From an uncultured Clostridium sp. (GTDB taxonomy: Bacteria > Bacillota_I > Bacilli_A > RF39 > UBA660), in NCBI GenBank assembly GCA_947427095.1, contig CANEGO010000004.1, positions 62,001 to 126,000 of the forward strand: a stretch of DNA of 64,000 bases, read 5' to 3'. Each line of letters begins with the position of its first letter. The stretch's first letter is position 1. Shown here one piece after another: positions 40,481-50,062 of this stretch. The position numbers and the translations under genes were made by a program. The notes under the pieces are model-generated. The model saw only the letters and a list, made by a program, of their open reading frames with translations, did not search any database and was not told the DNA's origin.

Positions 40481-40521
40481 TTATGATATCATAATTTATA
40501 TTTTGGTGTCAATTGACACCA
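40481..40521. promoter_or_regulatory. Dual palindromic operator over the Panacea TA promoter
   Basis: TGGTGTCAATTGACACCA (40504-40521) contains the -35 TTGACA; TTATGATATCATAA (40481-40494) overlaps the -10. Confidence 0.8.
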
Positions 40522-40535
40522 TGAAATTTTTGGAC

Positions 40536-40567
40536 AAAAAAAACATAGAAAAATTCTATGATTTTTT
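40536..40567. terminator. Terminator after the gtrA-like gene
   Basis: CATAGAA-AAA-TTCTATG with A/T flanks. Confidence 0.7.
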
Positions 40568-40993
40568 AAATACCAATAGTTTACTTATAACATAATTAAG
40601 TATTATTTGCATAACCTGACAAATCAAAGTAAATATAATAACCCAAATATTACTATTTAACTTAAGCAAAGTTACAAAGAACCACATTATAAACATTTGA
40701 ATAAGCTGAGTAAATACTCTTCCCTTAACAAAATTCAAAGCTTCTCTTACTTGATTTTTACCCTTTACCTTACTTTTAAATACAAATATTCTATTTGTTA
40801 TATAGGCAAATAATACAGCAAGCACCCAAGATATTATCTCTGCTATTTGTAACTGCAATCCATCAGTTTGATCCAAAATAGTAAAAAGTAATAATAACTT
40901 AGAACCCACCCCTACAACGGTAGTTAATCCTCCAACTATCAAATAATTAATTTGCTCTTCATATTTTTTATATAAATTAAATATTTTTTTCAT
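40556..40993 (-). CDS. GtrA-like polyprenol-linked sugar flippase
   Basis: INYLIVGGLTTVVGVGSKLLLLF ... WVLAVLFAYITNRIFVFKSK. Confidence 0.85.
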   Translation of the reverse strand: MKKIFNLYKKYEEQINYLIVGGLTTVVGVGSKLLLLFTILDQTDGLQLQIAEIISWVLAVLFAYITNRIFVFKSKVKGKNQVREALNFVKGRVFTQLIQMFIMWFFVTLLKLNSNIWVIIFTLICQVMQIILNYVISKLLVFKKS

Positions 40994-41152
40994 TAAAATC
41001 TCCTATGTTTAATCCTGATATAATTATAAGAAAATAATATTATCATAATAATAAGCATAAAATCTTGAAATCGTCTAATAGCTTTGTGCCTAAACAATTA
41101 TTTCTTGATGCACCTTGACATCAATTTTTGAATTTGAGATATTTATAATATA

Positions 41153-42841
41153 TTATTTATCTTCAAGGAATTTCACATTTTTATCTATTCCATATAATTC
41201 CTTTACATCATTTTCTATCCACTCATAACCTATAATATCTGCAAAACTACAATCATCATATAAAAACTTTTTAATATAAATAGTATCTTCTCCATTATAC
41301 TTCTCAAGTTTACTAATATTTTCAGAATATATTTTTCTGTTTTCAGAATATTTAACATAAGTATTAAAATAATTCGATAAAGCACCTAATATAAACATTG
41401 ATAATAATATTAGTAACTGCAAATATCGAGGTTTGATTCTAAAAATAAATGAATTAAATATTAAAATAATAATCAATATTGCTAAACCGAATTGTAATTG
41501 GTAAATAATAAAAGGTATACAACACATATAATAATTATCTACTTTTTCCTTATAACAATTTTTAATAACATCTAATATAGCAATTATTAAAAATAAAATC
41601 ATTATTAACATAGTCCTATATTCAGTATATGGTGACATAATCATAACGCCTTGACTTATATATGCTGATAACAATGCTACTATACCGATTGAGGATTTGG
41701 ATTTAAGAAAAGTGTAAAACATTAAAATTAGAATGGATAACAAATATAAAAATGATAAAACATATGGTACTATCGAAAAACATGTTATAACTACATTACT
41801 ATCCGTAAATTCAACAAATGATATAAAAAATTCAACTAAAACATCAGCACCCGTAACATCCATTGCAATAAGCATATAAATTATAAGCATTACTATTGTA
41901 TACGTATAACTAAATTTAATAATTAAGTTATTACCTTTTTCTTTTTTTAAATAACTAGATATTAATATTATAAGAAATGAAGATAATAATAAAATATAAA
42001 ATGGTGCTGAATTAAAGCTTACATTTTTAAAATCTAATAAATACCTAAAAATTGTAGGAATCCTATATAATATCTTTTCAATAAAACTCAAGTCAGAGAA
42101 GAAAGACATAGCACCCATTCTAGAACTATTTCCTGGTGCAAAATAAAAAATTACAAATCCTATCATCCCCATAATCAATGAAAACATATTAATTTTAGAA
42201 ATTTTTTCTTTTTTAACAATATAAAAATAACCAATAATCAAAATTGGTAAAAGCAAAACTATTGCTCCTGTTTGTGCACTACTCCATCCACCAAAAAAAG
42301 CTACTATAGGGAAAATAATCTTATCATAATCTTTTTCTTTTTTATTAAATATCCTAGTTACTACAAAATATACATACAATATAACTTGTAATGCTGTGAA
42401 AACATAGGCGAAACAGCCATCAAGCCAATAAACAGTTTGACTTAATACCCTGGAGCTAATGAAATAAAATAATGACCATAAGAATAAAGATACAAACACT
42501 TTCTCTTTTTGTTTATTCAAATTTAACATTTTGATTATTAAGAAAAAAACAGCTGTAATTAAAGCACTTATAAATATTTTCCAAACGTTAAATTTAAAAA
42601 GTAAAAAAGACGTAACCAATATAGGGGTAAAGCCACCACCCCAATTAAAATAATGTTTTATTTGATTATTTATAATATTTCTAAACCCTTTCGAACTTAT
42701 CATTTTTAAACCAAAATCATCAGCATACATCACAACATTTCTCATCTGAAAAAGTAGTAAAATAAATCCAATTAACATAATTATTAAATAAAATTTATTT
42801 TCCTTTATGTAGTTTATTATTTTTTTTATACTATCTTTCAT
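41153..42841 (-). CDS. Polytopic membrane protein, probable GT-C/DUF6056-type glycosyltransferase
   Basis: About 12 TM segments, YADDFGLKMISSKGFRNI in the first loop. Confidence 0.6.
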   Translation of the reverse strand: MKDSIKKIINYIKENKFYLIIMLIGFILLLFQMRNVVMYADDFGLKMISSKGFRNIINNQIKHYFNWGGGFTPILVTSFLLFKFNVWKIFISALITAVFFLIIKMLNLNKQKEKVFVSLFLWSLFYFISSRVLSQTVYWLDGCFAYVFTALQVILYVYFVVTRIFNKKEKDYDKIIFPIVAFFGGWSSAQTGAIVLLLPILIIGYFYIVKKEKISKINMFSLIMGMIGFVIFYFAPGNSSRMGAMSFFSDLSFIEKILYRIPTIFRYLLDFKNVSFNSAPFYILLLSSFLIILISSYLKKEKGNNLIIKFSYTYTIVMLIIYMLIAMDVTGADVLVEFFISFVEFTDSNVVITCFSIVPYVLSFLYLLSILILMFYTFLKSKSSIGIVALLSAYISQGVMIMSPYTEYRTMLIMILFLIIAILDVIKNCYKEKVDNYYMCCIPFIIYQLQFGLAILIIILIFNSFIFRIKPRYLQLLILLSMFILGALSNYFNTYVKYSENRKIYSENISKLEKYNGEDTIYIKKFLYDDCSFADIIGYEWIENDVKELYGIDKNVKFLEDK

Positions 42842-42855
42842 TATAAATTCTCCTT

Positions 42856-43185
42856 TTATAAATTGAAGATTATAATACCGATAATTATGGTTATAATCCC
42901 TAATATTTTTCTTTTATCAATATTTTCTTTCAAAAAGATTTTACTTAAAATTATTACAAATACGAAGCTTAATGCCTGTAATACTTGCCCTAATGATAAA
43001 TTAATTTTTTTATATGCAATCAAGGTTAAAAATGTTGCAGAAACCATTATTATATATCCAAATATTGTAAACTTATTTATATATATATTCTTTTGAGAAG
43101 AGCCCTTTTTTAATAAGATTTGACTAAATGCAGAAATTAAAATAGAACATACAAATAATAATATATATATATATTCTTTATTCAT
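42856..43185 (-). CDS. SMR/EamA-like small membrane protein (ArnE/F-like subunit)
   Basis: Four TM; INLSLGQVLQALSFVFVIILSKIFLKENIDKRKILGIITIIIGI. Confidence 0.7.
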   Translation of the reverse strand: MNKEYIYILLFVCSILISAFSQILLKKGSSQKNIYINKFTIFGYIIMVSATFLTLIAYKKINLSLGQVLQALSFVFVIILSKIFLKENIDKRKILGIITIIIGIIIFNL

Positions 43186-43519
43186 TTTCTCTACCTCCTA
43201 TTATTATAGCAATACCCATTATTGTAATTATAGACCCAATAATCATATTAATAGATATTATCTCATTAAATAACAAAGCCCCAAAAACCATTCCCCAAAT
43301 TATAGTAGTAGATTTAAATATATATACTTTAGATAAATCAAATTTTTTTAGCAAAGTTTGCCATAGAAGTGCAAAAATACCGAGTGTCAACATAGATAAT
43401 CCATAAAATATAATGCTATTAAATAATGAATTTTGCATAGAAGCAAATTTCATAAATACACTTGAAGTTGAAAAAAACAAATATAGTATAACCGCCAATA
43501 AAATATTTTTAAATTTCAT
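43178..43519 (-). CDS. SMR/EamA-like small membrane protein (second subunit)
   Basis: Four TM; FKSTTIIWGMVFGALLFNEIISINMIIGSIITIMGIAII; overlaps the previous gene. Confidence 0.7.
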   Translation of the reverse strand: MKFKNILLAVILYLFFSTSSVFMKFASMQNSLFNSIIFYGLSMLTLGIFALLWQTLLKKFDLSKVYIFKSTTIIWGMVFGALLFNEIISINMIIGSIITIMGIAIIIGGRENE

Positions 43520-43520
43520 A

Positions 43521-44651
43521 TTATTTTTTTGAAAAAAAACTTTCTAATTTTAATACTATATTTTCAACTTCTTCATTTGTCATATCAGCATACAATGGTA
43601 ATCTAACCAATCTATCAGCATATTCTTCCGTTACTGGCAAATCACCTTTTTTATAATTATATTTTTCTCCTACTTTAGATAAATGTAGGGGAATATAATG
43701 GAATGGCGTTACAATTCCATTTGATTTCATATAATCAATAAATTCACTTCTATCTTTTTCATTATGAAAAATAATATAATACATATGTGCATTATTTGTA
43801 GCATACCCTGGAATAAATGGTAATGTAATTAACCCATCAGCTTCATACTTTTTTAAAGTGTTATTATATTTATTCCAAATTGAAAGACGTTTGCTTTGTA
43901 TTTCTTCAAATCGTTCTAACTGACCATATAAAATGGCTGCTAAAACATCTGAAGGCAAATATGAAGAACCTGGTATCTGCCATGAATATTTATCTACAAA
44001 GCCCTTAAAAAATTGCTTTCTATTAGTCCCTTTTTCTCTTAACATTTCAGCTTCTTCGAACTTTTTATCATCCTTTATTATAAGAGCGCCACCTTCGCCC
44101 ATTACAATGTTTTTTGTTTCATGAAAACTATATGTTCCATAATCACCTATGGTTCCTAACAATTGTCCCTTATAATAAGAACCTATAGCTTGAGCTGCAT
44201 CTTCAATTACTTTCAAATTATATTTTTTTGCAATTTTCATAATTTTATCCATATCACATGCAACACCTGCATAATGAACAACGTATATTGCTTTTGTTTT
44301 ATCGGTTATTTTCTCTTCTATCTTATTTACGTCTATATTCATCGTTTTAGGTTCTATATCGACAAATATTGGTTTTGCTCCTCTTAATACAAAAGCATTA
44401 GCTGTTGATACGAAAGTGTATGATGGAACAATGACTTCATCACCTTCTTTTATATTTTCTAATATAGCAGTCATATCTAAGGCATGTGAACATGACGTTA
44501 TCAATAACATCCTTAAATTAAATAATTCTTGAAATTTTTTTTCTACTAATTTTGTATATTTATTGTCTCCGCAAATTTTCCCTTCAGATAAACAGTCTAA
44601 AACATATTTTTTTTCAATTTCTGAAATTGATGGTTTATTAAATGGTATCAT
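43521..44651 (-). CDS. wecE: dTDP-4-amino-4,6-dideoxygalactose transaminase
   Basis: MIPFNKPSIS ... LSEGKICGD; VIVPSYTFVSTANAFVLRGAKPIFVDIEPKTMNID; VVHYAGVACDMDKIM; SFHETKN; LREKGTNRKQFFKGFVDKYSW; FHYIPLH. Confidence 0.93.
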   Translation of the reverse strand: MIPFNKPSISEIEKKYVLDCLSEGKICGDNKYTKLVEKKFQELFNLRMLLITSCSHALDMTAILENIKEGDEVIVPSYTFVSTANAFVLRGAKPIFVDIEPKTMNIDVNKIEEKITDKTKAIYVVHYAGVACDMDKIMKIAKKYNLKVIEDAAQAIGSYYKGQLLGTIGDYGTYSFHETKNIVMGEGGALIIKDDKKFEEAEMLREKGTNRKQFFKGFVDKYSWQIPGSSYLPSDVLAAILYGQLERFEEIQSKRLSIWNKYNNTLKKYEADGLITLPFIPGYATNNAHMYYIIFHNEKDRSEFIDYMKSNGIVTPFHYIPLHLSKVGEKYNYKKGDLPVTEEYADRLVRLPLYADMTNEEVENIVLKLESFFSKK

Positions 44652-44719
44652 ATTATTACTCCTTTTATAAATTATAATTTAATTATATCATATTTTAAAT
44701 CTATTTGTTTATATAATTA

Positions 44720-44744
44720 AAAACAGTAGAATATTCCACTGTTA
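44720..44744. terminator. Terminator downstream of the ArnC/GtrB-like gene
   Basis: AACAGTAGAATATTCCACTGTT near-palindrome followed by T tract. Confidence 0.55.
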
Positions 44745-44747
44745 AAC

Positions 44748-45677
44748 CTATTTTTTTATTTTGTTTTTTATTTCTTTTACGATGTACAATGGCCTTTGTT
44801 TAACCTCCATAAAAATGTTTCCAACATAAAGTCCAACTATTCCTATTACGGTCATTAGCATTCCACCTATAAAACAAATAGTAACTATCGTGCTTGTCCA
44901 TCCAACTATGCTAGATGGACATACAAACTGTTTAATTATTAAATAAACTATATATATAAGGGATAATATTGTTAACACAAATCCAAATCCTACTATAAAT
45001 TTCAAAATTTTATCTGATTGCGAAAATAGTATATCCATAGCCATATTAATTCTCTTTTTCAAATTATACGAAGATTTTCCTTCATATCTCTTATCATGAA
45101 CAACATCTATAGTTCCTTGTTTAAATCCTAACCACTTAATGTACATTACAAACGCCCTATGAGCTTCCCTCATTTTACAGTAATTATCTATAACGATTCT
45201 TTTTGAAATGCTAAAATTACATAATGTTTCATCATAAGGCTGGTCTGTAGCATATGAATATATTTTATAAAATATATTCGATACAAATTTTTTAAAAAAA
45301 TTGTCCTTTCTATTTTTTCGGCGAGCAAAAACAACATCATACCCCTCATTTATTTTATTGTACAAATTAATAATTTCCTCTGGTCTATCTTGTAAATCAC
45401 AATCCATTACAACCACATAATCACCACTAGAATAATCTAATCCCGCCATTATAGCTTTCATCTGTCCAAAATTCCTTGCAAGATTAATTCCTACAACTTT
45501 TTTATCTTTATCACATATTTTATTTACTACTTCCCACGAGTTCTGAGGGCAATTGTCATTCACTAAAATTATTTCATAATTTTTTGTTATTTTTAAAATT
45601 TCCTTTGTTAACCTGCTATATAGTTCATCAAGTGCGTTTCTACATCCATATACAGGAATTACAATCGATAATTTCAT
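44748..45677 (-). CDS. GT2 polyprenyl-phosphate glycosyltransferase (ArnC/GtrB-like)
   Basis: LSIVIPVYGCRNALDELY; NLARNFGQMKAIMAGLDYSSGDYVVVMDCDLQDRPE; two C-terminal TM helices. Confidence 0.88.
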   Translation of the reverse strand: MKLSIVIPVYGCRNALDELYSRLTKEILKITKNYEIILVNDNCPQNSWEVVNKICDKDKKVVGINLARNFGQMKAIMAGLDYSSGDYVVVMDCDLQDRPEEIINLYNKINEGYDVVFARRKNRKDNFFKKFVSNIFYKIYSYATDQPYDETLCNFSISKRIVIDNYCKMREAHRAFVMYIKWLGFKQGTIDVVHDKRYEGKSSYNLKKRINMAMDILFSQSDKILKFIVGFGFVLTILSLIYIVYLIIKQFVCPSSIVGWTSTIVTICFIGGMLMTVIGIVGLYVGNIFMEVKQRPLYIVKEIKNKIKK

Positions 45678-46822
45678 TACAAAACTCCTTTTAATTTATT
45701 GTTATATTCTTCCATACTATTTAAAGCAAATATATAAAAACCATATCTAGAAGAACTATCGATAATTTCATGGCCCATATCTTCTATTTTGCTTTTATAA
45801 TATACTAACTCAGGGGTTTCTTTTTCTATTTGTTTAACCTTTTCCAAATCTTCTTTTGAAAAAATAAACTTAATTACAGCAATTTTAGGTTCATTAACTC
45901 GTTCAAAACTAGGTTTTTGTCCCAAAGCAACATCAATAACCATTTTAACAAAATCATACCCCGTAGAAATTTTAACTAAATCCGAACCTATGCAATCACC
46001 ACCCATTCTTGCACCTATTTCAATTATGCCAATATTATCCTCATCATCTATTTTAAATTCAGTATGTGATGCTCCATTTTTAATATTTAAGGCTTCTAAC
46101 CCCTTAAAAACAATTTGTTTTACCTTATCTATTTGACTATCCGACAAATCAGACGGTTGAATGTGGCCGGTTTCTATACATTTAGGAAAACCAGTCGTAT
46201 ATTTTTTAGTTATGGTTAAAAAATGGTGCTCTCCATGATACGAAATACATTCACAACTATATTCATTCCCCTCAATAACTTCCTCTACTATTGCATTTTT
46301 TTCAAAAGAATTATCAACTGCGCTAGTAACAGCCTGTTCTAACTCTTCTTTATTATTTACTAGAGAAATAGCTCTACTACCAGATCTATCAGTTGGCTTT
46401 ACAACTAACGGAAACTTATTTATTCTCAAATCTTCAGGCTTATTTATTTTTTGAAACTCTGGTGTTTTAATCCCAGAATTTTTTAATGCTTTTCTCATTT
46501 CAAATTTATTGGTACAAATTAATGAATCAGAGGGGTTATTACAATTTAAACCTAAGGCATCTGCTACATAATTAACAGTTATAACTGCTAAGTCAGATGC
46601 TATAGATACTACAGCATCTGGTTTTATTTTTTTACACTCTTGTAAAATTTTTTCTTTTTCAACAATACTTATAGGATAAAAGAAATCTGCTGTTTTTTCA
46701 CCAATATCACCAGATTTCCACGCAAATACATGTGTTTCACATCCTAATTCTTTAGCTTTTAATATTAATTTATTTTGAAATTCATTAGCACCTATTATTG
46801 CTATTTTTTTCATAATTACCAC
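45677..46822 (-). CDS. ATP-grasp domain ligase
   Basis: PLVVKPTDRSGSRAISLVNN; IVEEVIEGNEYSCECISYHGE; IGIIEIGARMGGDCIGSDLV. Confidence 0.85.
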   Translation of the reverse strand: MVIMKKIAIIGANEFQNKLILKAKELGCETHVFAWKSGDIGEKTADFFYPISIVEKEKILQECKKIKPDAVVSIASDLAVITVNYVADALGLNCNNPSDSLICTNKFEMRKALKNSGIKTPEFQKINKPEDLRINKFPLVVKPTDRSGSRAISLVNNKEELEQAVTSAVDNSFEKNAIVEEVIEGNEYSCECISYHGEHHFLTITKKYTTGFPKCIETGHIQPSDLSDSQIDKVKQIVFKGLEALNIKNGASHTEFKIDDEDNIGIIEIGARMGGDCIGSDLVKISTGYDFVKMVIDVALGQKPSFERVNEPKIAVIKFIFSKEDLEKVKQIEKETPELVYYKSKIEDMGHEIIDSSSRYGFYIFALNSMEEYNNKLKGVL

Positions 46823-47811
46823 TTCCTAATAAATCTATTTAAACTTTCTTCTTTTTTATAATCTTCTAAGTAAGCTTTATAATCATACTTAGGTTCATAC
46901 TCCAAATCTTCTTTAATATTACTTATATCCATTACAAAATCATCACAATCTTTTTTATCTGGGCGATAAATGATTCTAGATTTTTTATTTTTGGGGCAAA
47001 ACACTTTTATTATTCCTTCTATTTGCTCTTTCATTGTTGTTTTAATTCCCGTACCTGCATTATAAATTCCCGTTTTCTTATCACAAAACATAGATTTAAA
47101 AATCATCTGGCATAAATCTTTAACATATATAATATCTTTCCCTAATGAAGGATCTCCCCATAATTCAATATCTTCTCCATTTTTAGCTTTATCAATAATA
47201 TAACGATATGATATATATTTTTTTTCTCCATTAACATAATAATACTTTTCTGGAGAATACATATATATATTAGGTAATCTAAATATAAAATATTTCAAAT
47301 TATATTCTTCATAATAGTGTTTCATTATTTCAATAGCAGCTATCTTAGAAATACAATATACTGAATGGTCACCAGTTCTAATTGGCTTATAATTAAGATA
47401 TGGTTTTAATGGTTTTTTATCTTTTAGATATCCATTTAAATCCGCCCAAGTCTGCATATATATAACCCTATCAGCTTTAACATCTTTACAATAATCTAAA
47501 ACATTTAATGTTCCAATAGTATTTACATTAATATATTTTACATTATTATTTTCATTATCATATGCTGGAAGAATACCTGCGAAATCGACGACCGCCTTAA
47601 CCTTTTCTTGTGGTAATTTTTTAAAATCTTCCTTATTGGTGATATTTAACTCTACATATGCACCATTATAAAAAGAATATGGATATTTATCATTTAATCC
47701 AGTTGCAATAACATCATATTTATGATTATCTATATGTTGTAATAAATAATCTAAATAATACATTCCAATATTTCCAGCGGCTCCTAAAACTATAATATAT
47801 TCTTTCTTCAT
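46816..47811 (-). CDS. NAD-dependent epimerase/dehydratase
   Basis: YIIVLGAAGNIGMYYLDYLL; YCISKIAAIEIMKHY; NAGTGIKTTMKEQIEGI. Confidence 0.85.
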   Translation of the reverse strand: MKKEYIIVLGAAGNIGMYYLDYLLQHIDNHKYDVIATGLNDKYPYSFYNGAYVELNITNKEDFKKLPQEKVKAVVDFAGILPAYDNENNNVKYINVNTIGTLNVLDYCKDVKADRVIYMQTWADLNGYLKDKKPLKPYLNYKPIRTGDHSVYCISKIAAIEIMKHYYEEYNLKYFIFRLPNIYMYSPEKYYYVNGEKKYISYRYIIDKAKNGEDIELWGDPSLGKDIIYVKDLCQMIFKSMFCDKKTGIYNAGTGIKTTMKEQIEGIIKVFCPKNKKSRIIYRPDKKDCDDFVMDISNIKEDLEYEPKYDYKAYLEDYKKEESLNRFIRKW

Positions 47812-47814
47812 TTG

Positions 47815-48843
47815 CTATTCCTTATCTTTGTATGCGTTCTTATATGTTCCTAATTTGATATCTTCTATCCAATCTTGATTATTAACATACCAATCTACAG
47901 TTTCTTTAATTCCTTTTTCAAAATCATATGTTCTATTCCAATTTAGTTCCGTTTCGGATTTTGTCGAATCAATTGCATATCTTAAGTCATGACCGGGCCT
48001 ATCAGTTACATATGTAATTAAATCTTCTGATTTTCCTAATTGTTTTAATATAGTTTTTACAACTTCCAAATTAGTTCTTTCAGAATGACCTCCTAGGTTA
48101 TAAACCTGACCTTCTTTTCCTTTTCTAACAATTAAGTCAACACCGACATTATGATCATGGACATGAATCCAATCCCTAACATTTTCACCCTTCCCATATA
48201 CTGGTATAGCTTCGTCTTTTAATGCTTTACTAATAACAACAGGAATTAACTTTTCAGGAAATTGATAAGGACCATAATTATTCGAGCAACGTGAAATTGT
48301 AACTGGAATTTTAAATGTTCTTGCATATGCTAAAACAAATAAATCTGCACTTGCCTTTGATGATGAATATGGGCTAGAAGTATGTATTGGTGTTTCTTCA
48401 GTAAATAATAAATCTGGTCTATCAAGTGGTAAATCTCCGTATACCTCATCAGTAGATACTTGATGATATCTTTTCACCGGATGATTTTCTTCATCTCTCA
48501 TAATTCTTGTGGCATTAAGTAAATTCATTGTCCCCAAAATATTAGTTTCAGCAAATAGATTAGGATTTTTTATTGAATTATCAACGTGTGATTCAGCCGC
48601 AAAGTTTATTACATAGTCAAATTTTTCATTTTTAAATAAAGATTCTATAGCATCCTTATCCCTTATATCCATTTTAACAAACTTATAATTTTCTTTTTTT
48701 TCTAGTTCTATTATATTGTTGTAATTTCCTGCGTAAGTTAAAGCATCTAAGCATACAAACTCATCTTTTGGATATTTATTTACAACATAATGTAAATAAT
48801 TACTTCCTATAAATCCTGCCCCACCTGTTACTAAAAACTTCAT
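47815..48843 (-). CDS. rfbB: dTDP-glucose 4,6-dehydratase
   Basis: MKFLVTGGAGFIGSNYLHYVV; HQVSTDEVYGDL; YSSSKASADLFVLAYARTF; CSNNYGPYQFPEKLIP. Confidence 0.96.
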   Translation of the reverse strand: MKFLVTGGAGFIGSNYLHYVVNKYPKDEFVCLDALTYAGNYNNIIELEKKENYKFVKMDIRDKDAIESLFKNEKFDYVINFAAESHVDNSIKNPNLFAETNILGTMNLLNATRIMRDEENHPVKRYHQVSTDEVYGDLPLDRPDLLFTEETPIHTSSPYSSSKASADLFVLAYARTFKIPVTISRCSNNYGPYQFPEKLIPVVISKALKDEAIPVYGKGENVRDWIHVHDHNVGVDLIVRKGKEGQVYNLGGHSERTNLEVVKTILKQLGKSEDLITYVTDRPGHDLRYAIDSTKSETELNWNRTYDFEKGIKETVDWYVNNQDWIEDIKLGTYKNAYKDKE

Positions 48844-48846
48844 ATA

Positions 48847-49719
48847 TTACATCTCCTTATCCAATAATGATAAAATATATTTACCATATTCTGTTTGTTT
48901 TAATTCTTCTCCCAGCATTCTTAATTTGTCCTCATTTATAAATCCTTCACGCCATGCTATTTCTTCTAAGCAAGCAATATAAAATCCCTGCCTTTCTTGA
49001 ACCGTTTCTACAAACATCCCCGCTTTAAGCATATTACTTGGACTTCCGGTATCTAACCATGCTACCCCTCTTCCTAGTATTTCTACCTTTAGTTTGTTTT
49101 GTCTTAAATACTCGTTATTTATAGAAGTTATCTCAAGTTCACCTCTTGCTGAAGGCTTAACTTTTTTTGCTATCTCAATAACACTATTATCATAAAAGTA
49201 TAAACCTGGGACAGCATATCTAGATTTAGGATTATCTGGTTTTTCTTCAATGCTTAAAACATTTCCATCTCTATCAAATTCTACAACTCCAAACTCTTTT
49301 GGATTATTTACTTGATATCCAAAAATTGTAGCTGAATTCTTATTTTTATTAATTCTAGAAAAAATCTCCTTAAATCCAGTTCCATAAAAAACATTATCCC
49401 CTAGAATCAAACATACATTATCTTTTCCAATAAATTCTTCGCCAAGAATAAATGCTTCTGCAAGACCTCTTGGTTTTTCTTGAACTTTATATGAAAACTT
49501 CATACCTAATTTGGAGCCATCTCCTAATAATTTCTCATAATGTGGAAGATCATGGGGTGTAGAGATTATTAATATTTCTTTAATACCAGCCAACATAAGA
49601 GTAGAAATTGGATAATAAATCATAGGTTTATCATAAATTGGTAATAACTGTTTTGACACTGTAATTGTTGACGGATAAAGTCTTGTCCCCTTTCCACCTG
49701 CTAAAATAATTCCTTTCAT
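48847..49719 (-). CDS. rfbA: Glucose-1-phosphate thymidylyltransferase
   Basis: [46 protein letters not shown]; start revised to MKGIIL behind GGAGGT. Confidence 0.97.
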   Translation of the reverse strand: MKGIILAGGKGTRLYPSTITVSKQLLPIYDKPMIYYPISTLMLAGIKEILIISTPHDLPHYEKLLGDGSKLGMKFSYKVQEKPRGLAEAFILGEEFIGKDNVCLILGDNVFYGTGFKEIFSRINKNKNSATIFGYQVNNPKEFGVVEFDRDGNVLSIEEKPDNPKSRYAVPGLYFYDNSVIEIAKKVKPSARGELEITSINNEYLRQNKLKVEILGRGVAWLDTGSPSNMLKAGMFVETVQERQGFYIACLEEIAWREGFINEDKLRMLGEELKQTEYGKYILSLLDKEM

Positions 49720-49756
49720 ATTATACCTCCTATTGCATACTTTTTGTTTTATATTC

Positions 49757-49855
49757 AAACTTTATATTTTCATTTAATTATATAAAGTTTTGATGCCTTT
49801 TTCTATCTATCTACAACAAAAATTATAGCATATGTGCAATTACGATAGCAACCCA
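49757..49855 (-). promoter_or_regulatory. Promoter and 5' UTR hairpin of the rfbA operon
   Basis: Minus strand TTGCTA-N18-TATAAT upstream; AAACTTTATAT...ATATAAAGTTT perfect 11-bp arms at 49757-49790. Confidence 0.5.
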
Positions 49856-50062
49856 ATTTAAAAAAAACCTTGTACATCCATATAAAAATCGTTTTATTTT
49901 TCTGTATAAAATCATTTCTAATGAGAAAAAATATTATTTATAGCATTAATATAATCAATATTAAAAACGTTACATAGTTTTAAATCCCTATATATTAAAA
50001 CACATGTTTTTCTAATTAAAAGAAATAGGTGTCTTAATATTTTAACAATTCTTTTTTATAAT

